This document shows positions 1 to 7,271 of a stretch of DNA of 64,000 nucleotides, piece by piece. Numbering within the stretch: the first letter of the stretch is position 1; every line of letters begins with the position of its first letter. The notes below the pieces were generated by a model. That model had not been told where the DNA came from and did no database searches. It saw only the letters and a list, made by a program, of their open reading frames with translations. This DNA comes from Elusimicrobia bacterium HGW-Elusimicrobia-3. GTDB lineage: Bacteria > Elusimicrobiota > Elusimicrobia > Elusimicrobiales > UBA9959. The stretch covers positions 1 to 64,000 of the forward strand of contig PHAL01000021.1 of assembly GCA_002840355.1 (NCBI GenBank), in the 5' to 3' direction. The position numbers and the translations under genes were made by a program.

Positions 1-545
1 CCGGCGTGCAGGTTGGCCCAGACGGCGAACAGCAGCGCCAGCCCGGCGAAACCCGCCGGGGCGGCGGGCCAGGGCAGGCCGGCGGCGCGGGCGGCCTCCA
101 GCCGCCAGAGCAGCACGGCGAAGAACAGCACGCTGAAGTTTTCCGGCCGCAGATCGGAGTTGGCCATCAGGGCCAGGCCCCAGAGCGGCAGCGCGAAGAA
201 AGCCGAACGGGCCAGGCCTTTATCGGCCAACGTCCTGAAGAAGAAATAAAAAGAGGCCCCCAGCACGGCGGTCTTAAGGGCGAAGAAACCCGCGGCGCCG
301 GCCAGAGAGTGCACGCCGTAATAGAGCAGCTGCACCAGCCATTCGAAATCGGTCCACGGGGCGCCGTACTCGGTCCAGGAAAGGAAATCCGCTGCCGGAA
401 GCTTCAAATTCTCTACGATGTACCTGCCCGCGGAAAGATGCCAATAAAGATCGGGGTTCAGCACGGGCATGGCTATGGCGCCCAGCGCCGTAATTACTCC
501 GGCGGCAGCCAGCGCCTTCTCGCCATTAGTATAGTTGCTGTCCAT
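1..545 (-). CDS. Partial polytopic membrane protein (GT-C-like), 3' end outside window
   Basis: An open minus-strand frame starts at the ATG at 543-545 and runs off the left edge, so only about 181 N-terminal residues are visible. They are strongly hydrophobic with several predicted membrane helices. Near residues 33-65 is a pattern of the type NPDLYWHLSAGRYI followed by a W-T-D-F-E-W-L stretch. Similar 'D-x-x-W-H-L-x-x-G' first-loop motifs occur in polyprenyl-phosphate-dependent (GT-C fold) glycosyltransferase-like membrane proteins, which is the basis of the tentative call. The start lies one base after the stop of the upstream pilin-like gene (TAACATG), so the two are almost certainly co-transcribed. 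The catalytic region is not visible and function is unproven. Confidence 0.6.
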   Translation of the reverse strand, partial: MDSNYTNGEKALAAAGVITALGAIAMPVLNPDLYWHLSAGRYIVENLKLPAADFLSWTEYGAPWTDFEWLVQLLYYGVHSLAGAAGFFALKTAVLGASFYFFFRTLADKGLARSAFFALPLWGLALMANSDLRPENFSVLFFAVLLWRLEAARAAGLPWPAAPAGFAGLALLFAVWANLHA

Positions 546-546
546 G

Positions 547-882
547 TTACCTGGAGAGTACCAGCCTCACCGTGCAGGAGGGCGGCGTGCCGCCGAAAGC
601 GACCCCCACCCCGCCCGGCACGCAGGCGGCCTGGGCCGCATTCGGGGTGCAGGAACCGGAAGGATAGCCCGCCGCCTCGAGACAGGACATAAGGGGGCCG
701 CGCGCCAGTTCCGCGTCGCCTTTGAGCTGCGAGTCCGCCAGGTTATTGGCGGACTGCCTGTGGCGCTGCAGCTGCCAGCGTATGACCGCCGTAGCCAGAC
801 CGATAATGATCAGCCCCAAAATAATGGTCTGCGTCAGGGCCGCGCCGCGGCGGCTCTTGAAAGCGGTCAGGATACTCTTCAT
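547..882 (-). CDS. Small pilin-like/PilX-like membrane protein
   Basis: About 111 residues from the ATG at 880-882. An upstream in-frame extension is possible but the MKSIL start is better placed. The N-terminus is basic (KSRRGAALTQ) followed by one hydrophobic helix at about residues 14-32 and then a polar C-terminal part with four cysteines. A short basic leader, a G-A boundary and a long N-terminal helix are typical of type IV pilin-like or PilX-type minor pilins. The canonical Glu at position +5 is absent, so processing by prepilin peptidase is uncertain. It is followed after one base by the membrane protein at 1-545. It could equally be an ordinary single-pass membrane protein. Confidence 0.5.
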   Translation of the reverse strand: MKSILTAFKSRRGAALTQTIILGLIIIGLATAVIRWQLQRHRQSANNLADSQLKGDAELARGPLMSCLEAAGYPSGSCTPNAAQAACVPGGVGVAFGGTPPSCTVRLVLSR

Positions 883-980
883 ATTTTCATCCCTTATCCC
901 CGTTCGCGCCAATGCCAATGGCGGCGCCTGAACGAAATAATAACAAAATTAACCGCGGTCCGCGCCGCTTCCGCTGCAAA

Positions 981-1012
981 TTAAAAAGCCGGTCTCGTAG
1001 AGACCGGCTAAT
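981..1012 (-). terminator. Second copy of the tmRNA-type terminator hairpin
   Basis: Inverted repeat AGCCGGTCTC/GAGACCGGCT (987-996 with 1000-1009, 3-nt loop). On the minus strand it is followed by TTTTTAATTT. The sequence is nearly identical to the hairpin at 1126-1158, including flanking ATTAATTAG and CCATATTAATT, so this is a duplication rather than chance. Confidence 0.75.
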
Positions 1013-1020
1013 TAATATGG

Positions 1021-1122
1021 CGGGGTGGACTTCGCTATCCTGCGCCACTACGGACACAGCCTTCTCGCGCCGCTTCTCGCGGCGACGCCGGGCACCGGCG
1101 CCGACTGGGCATCCCGCGGCTT
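1021..1122. other. GC-rich ~100-bp segment between two duplicate terminators
   Basis: No convincing reading frame. The segment is rich in short inverted repeats (for example CGCCGC/GCGGCG) and on the minus strand ends in CCGCCA immediately before the duplicated terminator flank, as tmRNA does on its side. It may be a small RNA or a decayed RNA gene; I do not recognise it. Confidence 0.3.
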
Positions 1123-1125
1123 AAA

Positions 1126-1158
1126 TTAAAAAGCCGGTCTCCTAAGAGACCGGCTAAT
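1126..1158 (-). terminator. Rho-independent terminator of ssrA
   Basis: Stem AGCCGGTCTC/GAGACCGGCT (1132-1141 with 1146-1155, 4-nt loop) followed on the minus strand by TTTTTAATTT. It starts only about 9 nt after the CCA end of tmRNA, the usual arrangement. Confidence 0.85.
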
Positions 1159-1163
1159 TAATA

Positions 1164-1514
1164 TGGTGGAGGCGCCGGGATTCGCACCCGGGTCCGTAAA
1201 CCGCTTGCAGGAACCGCTACAGGCTTAGCCCTGAGTTTGTCTCGGACGGCATAAGTTCAAGGCGACAATGCCGGCCCAGCTCCGTGTTGTCTTTTGCCGA
1301 CGCGGGACGAAGCGCGCCCCCGGCGACAGCAGCCTGAATTTAACGCAGTACAGTCCGCTCAGGCGGGCAGACTATAAGCGAGGCACACTTAGGCGTGCGC
1401 CCAGGCCAGCTCGTTGGAGTTGGCTTTTGTTTTTTTGACCCTGTTTTACATGGCCTGGTCAACCATGACCTGCTGATCCTGCAGAACAAGTTCACGTCGA
1501 ACCTATTCGCCCCC
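1164..1514 (-). ncRNA. ssrA: tmRNA (transfer-messenger RNA)
   Basis: The minus strand begins GGGGGCGAATAGGTTCGACG and ends CGCGCC-type T-arm sequence GGGTGCGAATCCC followed by GGCGCCTCCACCA. The first seven bases GGGGGCG pair with CGCCTCC next to ACCA, forming the tRNA-like acceptor stem with one G-U pair. The length of 351 nt is normal for a one-piece tmRNA. An in-frame tag reading frame stops at TAA near 1390 and encodes ANSNELAWAHA, preceded by an A-rich stretch. tmRNA rescues ribosomes stalled on broken messages and tags the product for proteolysis. The ends were set by the acceptor stem and encoded CCA. The unusual part is the tag C-terminus (AHA instead of the usual LAA/VAA). Confidence 0.95.
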
Positions 1515-1515
1515 C

Positions 1516-1816
1516 TCTGTCGAACCTTGCGCCCGAAGCGCAAGGCGGATTTACGCAATCCGCCCGGCCTTCGTCGGCCGGGTTCTTGTCCGCTGCATTG
1601 TGTCGCGTGCTTTGCACGCTCCACCCCGCAAGGAGGGCTCTGCCCTCCGTTTCATCGCCGCTGGCTCCCTGCGCTTCGCTTGGTCGCTGCGCTGAACCAC
1701 CCGGAGATGAATGCGGAACTTATAACAAAAGGGTTCTCAAAGAGCAATACTTCCTAAATATATTTTAGCAGTTTTTCATTGGGGAGGACAGGGTCCTATG
1801 GCCCCTGCGGCGGCGG
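1516..1816. other. Gene-free 300 bp with serial small hairpins upstream of ssrA
   Basis: No supported gene. The first two thirds hold consecutive short palindromes: CTTGCGC/GCGCAAG (about 1528-1546), CGGATT/AATCCG (about 1547-1562), CCGGCC/GGCCGG (about 1563-1582) and GAGGGC/GCCCTC (about 1632-1650). The right third (about 1715-1780) is AT-rich and contains a candidate minus-strand promoter. Confidence 0.5.
1719..1747 (-). promoter_or_regulatory. Candidate sigma70-type promoter toward ssrA
   Basis: On the minus strand TTGCTC (1742-1747) and TATAAG (1719-1724) are separated by 17 bp. Transcription would start about 200 nt before the mature tmRNA 5' end, implying a long processed leader or another promoter that I did not find. 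The match is tentative. Confidence 0.4.
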
Positions 1817-2728
1817 TCAGGGGCGCTTTTCCGGGTGGTAGTGGGTGTAGACCTTGCGGATGTGGTGGAACTTCTCGTAAAGGGTCTTTTCGGCCAGGGT
1901 GGCTATGCGGTCCCCGTCGCTCACCGGCAGGCCGCCATCCACGCAGAATTTCAGATTGACGATGAAGTGCGGCCCGAAGCGGTGCGCGTGCACCTCCTCC
2001 ACGGCCTTGATGCCCTGCACGCCGGCCAGCGCCGCGCGGATCTCCGCGTCCAGCTCTTTGCCGGGCACGGTATCCATCAGCTCCATCGCCGATTCCCTGA
2101 GTATGCCCACGCCGGTCTTGAGGATGAACAGCGCCACCACGGCGCCGGCCAGCGGGTCCACCCAGGTGTAACCCAGCAGGGCCAGAACGATGCCTACGGC
2201 GGCAGCGGCAGAGGCCATGATGTCGTTGACATGGTCCTTGGCCAGCGCCATCACCACCGGGTTGCGCGTAGTAGCGCCGATACGCCGGGTCTTCACGGCC
2301 AGGCCTATCTTCAGGGCGATGGTAAAGAGGGCCGTCCACAGGGCATAGATGGAGATGGCCGCGGCCTCGGCCGTGCCGGCGTAGAGGTGCCAGCCCCTGT
2401 CGGCAGACTCCCAGAAAATGGCCACGCCGGTGGTGATGATAAAGGCCCCCACCACCAGCGCCGCGATGGTCTCGAACTGGCTGTGGCCGTAGGGATGCTC
2501 GTCGTCGGGCGGCATGCGGGACAGCCGCACGAAGATCTTCACCGCCACGTAGTAGACGAAGTCGGAAGTGGAGTTGATGCCGTCGGCCAGCAGCGCGGCG
2601 CTGTGGCCGACTATGCCGACGGTGGTCTTGAGCAGCGCGAGGAAAATATTGGAGTACAGGCCCACGTCCACCGCGAAATCGCAGGCGTCGTTGCGGGCCT
2701 TGGTAGTCTCCTCGTTCTCTTCTTTCAT
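1817..2728 (-). CDS. Cation diffusion facilitator (CDF) metal exporter, probably Mn(II)
   Basis: About 303 residues from the ATG at 2726-2728. A longer frame from an upstream TTG is less likely because it overlaps the end of mfd. It has six hydrophobic helices and a cytoplasmic C-terminal domain with H-A-H-R-F and a final HYHPEKRP. CDF proteins exchange divalent cations for protons across the inner membrane. In the TM2 motif ADGINSTSD an Asn stands where zinc transporters have His; in TM5 the motif is KDHVND (D-x3-D). An N-x3-D / D-x3-D site is the pattern described for manganese exporters of the MntE type, so Mn(II) is the best substrate guess. The gene starts 7 nt after the mfd stop codon and is probably co-transcribed with it. 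Confidence 0.88.
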   Translation of the reverse strand: MKEENEETTKARNDACDFAVDVGLYSNIFLALLKTTVGIVGHSAALLADGINSTSDFVYYVAVKIFVRLSRMPPDDEHPYGHSQFETIAALVVGAFIITTGVAIFWESADRGWHLYAGTAEAAAISIYALWTALFTIALKIGLAVKTRRIGATTRNPVVMALAKDHVNDIMASAAAAVGIVLALLGYTWVDPLAGAVVALFILKTGVGILRESAMELMDTVPGKELDAEIRAALAGVQGIKAVEEVHAHRFGPHFIVNLKFCVDGGLPVSDGDRIATLAEKTLYEKFHHIRKVYTHYHPEKRP

Positions 2729-2735
2729 AAGCTCA

Positions 2736-5700
2736 TTATACAAAGCCGGCGGCCGCCAGCGAGATATCCTCCAGCGGGTCGGCCACCGCGGCTATGCGTA
2801 TGCCGTCGCCGCCCTTGGAGGGCAGGAAGGAGAGGCGCTGGCCGAAAGCCTTGCGCCAGCGGCCTATCACGCCCTGGTCCACCACGGCGCCTGGCAGGAA
2901 GAAGATCTCCAGCTCGTCCTCTTTCTGCGTGACCGCGCGCACCGACTTGCGCGCCAGCAGCTTCTTGAGCCTGATGATCTCCACTAAATTCTTGAGCGGC
3001 GCGGGGGCCGGGCCGGAAATATCCTCGAAGCCCCGCAGCAGCGCCGGCAGGTCGGCCTCCCTGGCATTGAGCAGCTTCTTGTAGAAGTTCAGGCGCTCCA
3101 TGTCGTCGCCCACGTAATCCTCGGGGATGAAGGCCGGCACCAGGATGTCCATCCTGGGCTCCGGCAGCTCGGCCGCTCCGGCGCGGCCCTTGATGCGGTC
3201 TATCTCCCCGTTAAGCAGCTTGATGTACATCTCGAGGCCGATGGAATTGATGAAGCCGTGCTGCCGCAGGCCCAGCAGCTCGCCGGCGCCGCGTATCTCC
3301 AGGTCGCGCATGGCCAGGCGGAAGCCCGAGCCCAGCTCGGTGAACTCCTCCAGCGCCGAGAGGCGCCGCACCGCGTCCTCGCTGATCTCTTTCTCGGGAT
3401 GGTCGTCCGGCGAGATCAGCTCCGCTTTCTTCATGAGTTTTTCCCCGCCGCGCCGCATCCAGCTCGGAAAATACAGGTAGCAGTAGGCCTTCTGTTTCTC
3501 GCGGCCTATGCGCCCGCGCAGCTGGTAGAGCTGCGCCAGGCCCATCTCGTGCGCGTTCTCCACGATCATCGTGTTCACTGTCGGGATGTCCAGGCCGGAC
3601 TCGATGATCGTGGTGGCCATCAGCACGTCGTACTTGCGGTTTAGGAAATCCCACATGGCCTGCTCCACCGCCTCGGCCTTCATCTGGCCGTGTATCACCG
3701 CGACGCGCAGCTCGGGCATCAGGCGCTTGAGATAGGCGGCCCGGCTGTCGATGGTCTGCACGCGGTTGTGCACGTAGTACACCTGCCCGCCGCGGGCCAG
3801 CTCGTAGGTGACGGCCTCGGCCGCGCCCTTCTCGGTGAAAGGCCGCACGAAGGTGGAGATGGCCTGGCGCCCGACGGGAGCGCTCTCGATGACGGACATG
3901 GATTTCAGCGACGACAGCGACTGGTAGAGCGTGCGCGGTATGGGCGTGGCGCTCATCAGCAGGCAATGCACGCCCTTGGCGGCGGCCTTGATCTTGTCCT
4001 TGTCCTTGACGCCGAAGCGGTGCTCCTCGTCGGCTATCATGACGCCCAGCGCGGCGAACCGCACATCCTTCTGCAGAAGCCGGTGCGTGCCCACGATGAT
4101 GTCTATTTTGCCCAGCGCCAGGTCGGCCAGGATCTTTTTCTGGTCGGCCTTGGACACGAAACGCGAGATCACGCGGATATTGATCGGGAAACCGGCGAAG
4201 CGCTTGGAGAAATTGTGGAAGTGCTGGTCGGCGAGGATGGTGGTGGGCACCAGCACCGCGGCCTGCCGGCCGTTGGCCACCGCGCGCATGGCGGCGCGCA
4301 TGGCCACCTCGGTCTTGCCGAAGCCCACGTCGCCGGCCACCAGCCGGTTCATCGGCAGCTCCTTCTCAAGGTCGGCCGTCACCTCGGCGATGGCGCGGGC
4401 CTGGTCCGGCGTCTCGTCGAAAGGGAAGGAGGCCGCGAACTCGTCCTCCAGGTGGCCGCCGTGCGGCAGCGCGGCGGTCTTGAGCGCGGCGCGCTCGGCC
4501 TCGAGTTTAAGAATATCCAGCGCCAGCGCCTCCACCTCCGCCTTGACCCGGGTCTTCATCTCGGTCCAGGTCTTGGTGTCCATGTGGGACAGGCGCGGGG
4601 CCTTGCCCTCGGAGCTGATATATTTCTGCACGCGGCTGAAGTCGTGCAGCGGCACCAGGAGCTTGTCCCCGCGCGCGTACTCGAGCGACAGGCAGTCGGA
4701 ATCCTCCACCTGCAAGCCTTCGGCGTTGCGGAAATAGGCTTTCCGGATGCCGAGGTAGCGGCCCACGCCGTAGTCCTCGTGCACTATGAAATCCCCGACC
4801 TTCAGGTCGGTCCACTTGAAGAACTTGTTCTTGGGCTTGATCGAGGCCGGGTCGAAGCGGTAGCGGCGGCGGAACAGCTCGGAGGAGGTGATTACCGCCG
4901 TCTTCGACGGGGCGTGCACAAAACCCTCTTCGATGTAGCCGGTAAGGATGGAGACCTGCCCGCCGGCCCCGGCGTCGGCGAGCGACTCGGCCAGGCGCTC
5001 GGTTTCGCCGCGGTTGATGCAGAAGAGCCGGGCAGAGACGCCGTCGCGCTTCAAGCGGGCCAGCTCGCCGGCCAGCAGCTTGATGTCGGAATTGAAGTTC
5101 AGGTTGGAGGCGGCGCCGAAGTCGAGCGCGTCCTCGCCGGCCGCGAAGCCGAAGGAGTAGAGCGCGCGTCCCGCGAAGTCGCCGGCGGCTGGCGCGTCCA
5201 GAAAGCCCCGCCAGTCCGGCCCCGCGAGAGCGTACAGCGGCTTGCCGGGCCCGCCGAAGATATTGGGAGCCACTTCCACCTTCTCGAGGAAGCCCGACGT
5301 GTGCTGGGTGTCTATCTCGAAATGCCGGATGCTTTCGAGCTTCTTGTCCGAGAAGAACAGCCGGATGGGCCTGTCGAAGCCGGGCGCGTAGAAATCCAGC
5401 ACCGAGCCGCGCGCCGCGAACTGGCCTTTCTCCTCGACGAAAGAGACGCGCTCATAGCCGGCCTTGATGAACAGGTCCAGCGCCACGGCGCGTTCGTAGG
5501 TGTAGCCCTGCTTGAAGGCGAAGCTCAGACTGGCGTAGGCCGACTCCGGCATCAGCGGCTCGGCGAGGGCCTCAGGCGAGGCGATGTGCACATAGTTGAC
5601 CCCGGGCTCCGGGGAATACAGCGCCCGCATGGACTTGGAGCGCTCGGAGAGGTCGCCGCCCCACAGGCAGACCTGGAAAGGCGGCAGGCCGGGCAGCAGG

Positions 5701-5861
5701 CCGGCCAGGGAATTGAAGGCGTGCTGCCAGGAGGACAGGGCGTCGTCGCCGGCGGCCGCCACCAGCAAATGGCCGGGCTCCCGCTCGTACTCCTTGAGCG
5801 CGAACCAGGCTTTGGCGCTTATATTGGGAACGCCTTTGACGGCCTTGGCTAGCATCGCCAT
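2736..5861 (-). CDS. mfd: Transcription-repair coupling factor Mfd
   Basis: About 1041 residues from the ATG at 5859-5861 (MAMLAKAV); the frame stays open further upstream but would run into alr. Mfd removes RNA polymerase stalled at DNA lesions and recruits the UvrABC excision machinery. The N-terminal UvrB-like part is followed by the polymerase-interacting domain (GDFIVHEDYGVGRYLGI, about residues 350-366). The helicase core shows Walker A GDVGFGKTE, DEEHRFG, SATPIPRTL and a conserved QLRGRIGR motif VI, and then the C-terminal TRCF domain follows. It is somewhat shorter than typical Mfd (about 1150). It is divergent from alr with only 30 bp between start codons. Confidence 0.97.
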   Translation of the reverse strand: MAMLAKAVKGVPNISAKAWFALKEYEREPGHLLVAAAGDDALSSWQHAFNSLAGLLPGLPPFQVCLWGGDLSERSKSMRALYSPEPGVNYVHIASPEALAEPLMPESAYASLSFAFKQGYTYERAVALDLFIKAGYERVSFVEEKGQFAARGSVLDFYAPGFDRPIRLFFSDKKLESIRHFEIDTQHTSGFLEKVEVAPNIFGGPGKPLYALAGPDWRGFLDAPAAGDFAGRALYSFGFAAGEDALDFGAASNLNFNSDIKLLAGELARLKRDGVSARLFCINRGETERLAESLADAGAGGQVSILTGYIEEGFVHAPSKTAVITSSELFRRRYRFDPASIKPKNKFFKWTDLKVGDFIVHEDYGVGRYLGIRKAYFRNAEGLQVEDSDCLSLEYARGDKLLVPLHDFSRVQKYISSEGKAPRLSHMDTKTWTEMKTRVKAEVEALALDILKLEAERAALKTAALPHGGHLEDEFAASFPFDETPDQARAIAEVTADLEKELPMNRLVAGDVGFGKTEVAMRAAMRAVANGRQAAVLVPTTILADQHFHNFSKRFAGFPINIRVISRFVSKADQKKILADLALGKIDIIVGTHRLLQKDVRFAALGVMIADEEHRFGVKDKDKIKAAAKGVHCLLMSATPIPRTLYQSLSSLKSMSVIESAPVGRQAISTFVRPFTEKGAAEAVTYELARGGQVYYVHNRVQTIDSRAAYLKRLMPELRVAVIHGQMKAEAVEQAMWDFLNRKYDVLMATTIIESGLDIPTVNTMIVENAHEMGLAQLYQLRGRIGREKQKAYCYLYFPSWMRRGGEKLMKKAELISPDDHPEKEISEDAVRRLSALEEFTELGSGFRLAMRDLEIRGAGELLGLRQHGFINSIGLEMYIKLLNGEIDRIKGRAGAAELPEPRMDILVPAFIPEDYVGDDMERLNFYKKLLNAREADLPALLRGFEDISGPAPAPLKNLVEIIRLKKLLARKSVRAVTQKEDELEIFFLPGAVVDQGVIGRWRKAFGQRLSFLPSKGGDGIRIAAVADPLEDISLAAAGFV

Positions 5862-5872
5862 AATGATATAAT
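5845..5872 (+). promoter_or_regulatory. Promoter of alr
   Basis: TTGGCT (5845-5850), a 16-bp spacer and TATAAT (5867-5872). A start near 5879 would give a leader of about 13 nt before the alr ATG. The promoter overlaps the first codons of mfd on the other strand. Confidence 0.6.
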
Positions 5873-5891
5873 TTTGTCGTTGGGTACCTCT

Positions 5892-6959
5892 ATGCTGAAA
5901 TGGGTGGAAATAGATCTTAAAACGCTGGCCGGCAACGCCCGGGCCATAAAACGGGCCCTGCGCCCGGGGGTCTCTTTCATGGCCGTGGTGAAGGCCGACG
6001 GTTACGGCCACGGCGCGGCCGAGGTCTCCCGCGCGGCGCTGGCCGGCGGGGCCGACTGCCTGGGCGTGCTGACCGCCGACGAGGGCGCCCGCCTGCGCGC
6101 GAGTTTTCCCCGGACCCCCATACACCTGCTGGCCCCGTCCCTGCCTGAAGAAGCCCCGGCCATAGTCAAAGCCGCCTTGGTGCCCACGGCCGATTCTCTT
6201 CCCTTTATTAAAGCGCTGGACCGCGCCGCGAAAAAGACCGCCTCCTACACGCTCGACATAGACCTGGGCCTGGGCCGCTGGGGCGTGAAGCCCGCCGACG
6301 CCGAAAGATTCCTGGCCGCCGCGCTGGCCTTAAAAAAAGCGCGGCCCTGCGCCGTTTCGGCCCACCTGGCCTACCGCCCGCCGCAGAACATGACGGAGGC
6401 CGAAGAGAAGCTTTCCTCTTTCAGCGCCCTGGCCGGGAGACTGCGGGCCCTGGCGCCCGGCCTCCAAGCCCATGCCGCCAACAGCGCCATCTTCGCAGAT
6501 TTCCCCCACTGGCAGCTGGACCTGGTGCGGATCGGCAACTTGCTCTACGGCATCTACCCCACCGACGTGTACAAGAAGCGCCGGCAGGGCCCGCCGCTGC
6601 CCGGCCTGGGCCGCCCCTGGCAGTTCTACGCGCGCATCATATCGGTGCGGGAAGTGAAGAAGGGCGAGTCGCTGGGTTATGCCGGCGAGTTCACCGCGCC
6701 CCGCGCCATGCGTCTGGCCACCATCCCCGCCGGTTATTCCGACGGCCTTACGATGGAGCCCACCGAGAACCGCATACGCCTGACGGCGGGTTTCCGCTAC
6801 TGGGGCGTCATCAACGGCAAGAAGGCTTTCTTCACCGGCAAGACCGGCATAGCGCACACGCTGCTCGACGTCACCGCCATCCCCGAGGCCAGGCCCGGCA
6901 CCCCCGTGGCCCTGCACGTGCGCCGCACCGCCGCCAAGCTCCCCCGCGTCTATAAATAG
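5892..6959 (+). CDS. alr: Alanine racemase
   Basis: 355 residues from the ATG at 5892; a TTG further upstream is possible. The PLP-dependent enzyme interconverts L- and D-alanine for peptidoglycan. The PLP lysine lies in AVVKADGYGHG (Lys34) and the second catalytic base, Tyr, in SLGYAGEFTA (about residue 263). The C-terminal beta domain is complete and length is normal for the family. Ddl, which uses its product, is encoded at 16.0-17.1 kb and a class A PBP follows at 7.3-9.4 kb, so peptidoglycan genes are concentrated here without forming one operon. Confidence 0.96.
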   Translation: MLKWVEIDLKTLAGNARAIKRALRPGVSFMAVVKADGYGHGAAEVSRAALAGGADCLGVLTADEGARLRASFPRTPIHLLAPSLPEEAPAIVKAALVPTADSLPFIKALDRAAKKTASYTLDIDLGLGRWGVKPADAERFLAAALALKKARPCAVSAHLAYRPPQNMTEAEEKLSSFSALAGRLRALAPGLQAHAANSAIFADFPHWQLDLVRIGNLLYGIYPTDVYKKRRQGPPLPGLGRPWQFYARIISVREVKKGESLGYAGEFTAPRAMRLATIPAGYSDGLTMEPTENRIRLTAGFRYWGVINGKKAFFTGKTGIAHTLLDVTAIPEARPGTPVALHVRRTAAKLPRVYK

Positions 6960-7027
6960 CCACACAACCGCCCGGCCAGTTAAGCGGCCAGGACTGCAAA
7001 AACCCCCGAAAACGCGTGGATTGCGCG

Positions 7028-7156
7028 GGCTGGGGAGGGTATGCCTTCGGAGGGGCCTCGCGGAGGCGAGGCTTGCGTAGCGCCGAGCCGGAGCGAAAGA
7101 GCGAGGCCACGGTGTGGCCGAGCGTACCCGGAGAAGGCGTACCCTAACCAGCCCGC
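7028..7156. repeat. Dispersed ~130-bp intergenic repeat, copy 1
   Basis: Matches 25935-26064 in the same orientation at roughly 90% identity by eye. Its ends form an imperfect inverted repeat: GGGTATGCCTTCGGAGGG at the left and CCCGGAGAAGGCGTACCC at the right. Internal hairpins include GCCTCGC/GCGAGGC and GGCCAC/GTGGCC. It lies between convergent genes, does not encode a protein and resembles a MITE- or REP-like element. Confidence 0.7.
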
Positions 7157-7220
7157 CTTCCCTATACCGGGCTTGCACATGTCGTGCCGGGACTTTCCGC
7201 AGCCGCTACTCCGTATTAAA

Positions 7221-7252
7221 GAAGAAACGCCGGCGGGGGCCGGCGTTCTTTA
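7221..7252 (-). terminator. Terminator of the class A PBP gene (possibly bidirectional)
   Basis: Perfect 9-bp stem AACGCCGGC/GCCGGCGTT (7226-7234 with 7239-7247) with a 4-nt loop. On the minus strand it is followed by TCTTCTTTAA. It lies just after the PBP stop codon and may also end alr transcripts. Confidence 0.75.
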
Positions 7253-7271
7253 TGGAGGCGGAGAGCGGCGC

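Noticed and set aside
1020-1122. A tRNA or SRP RNA between the two terminators
   Set aside because: It has no T-loop GTTCRA motif and no SRP GGAAGG-type loop; only the CCA-like end and terminator resemble an RNA gene.
5862-6125. N-terminal extension of Mfd beyond 5861
   Set aside because: The extended frame overlaps alr on the opposite strand and lacks any Mfd-like sequence; the MAMLAKAV start fits the family.
7080-7140. tRNA-like string GGTGTGGCCGAGCG in the dispersed repeat
   Set aside because: No acceptor stem, anticodon arm or T-loop can be built around it; it is part of an inverted repeat.
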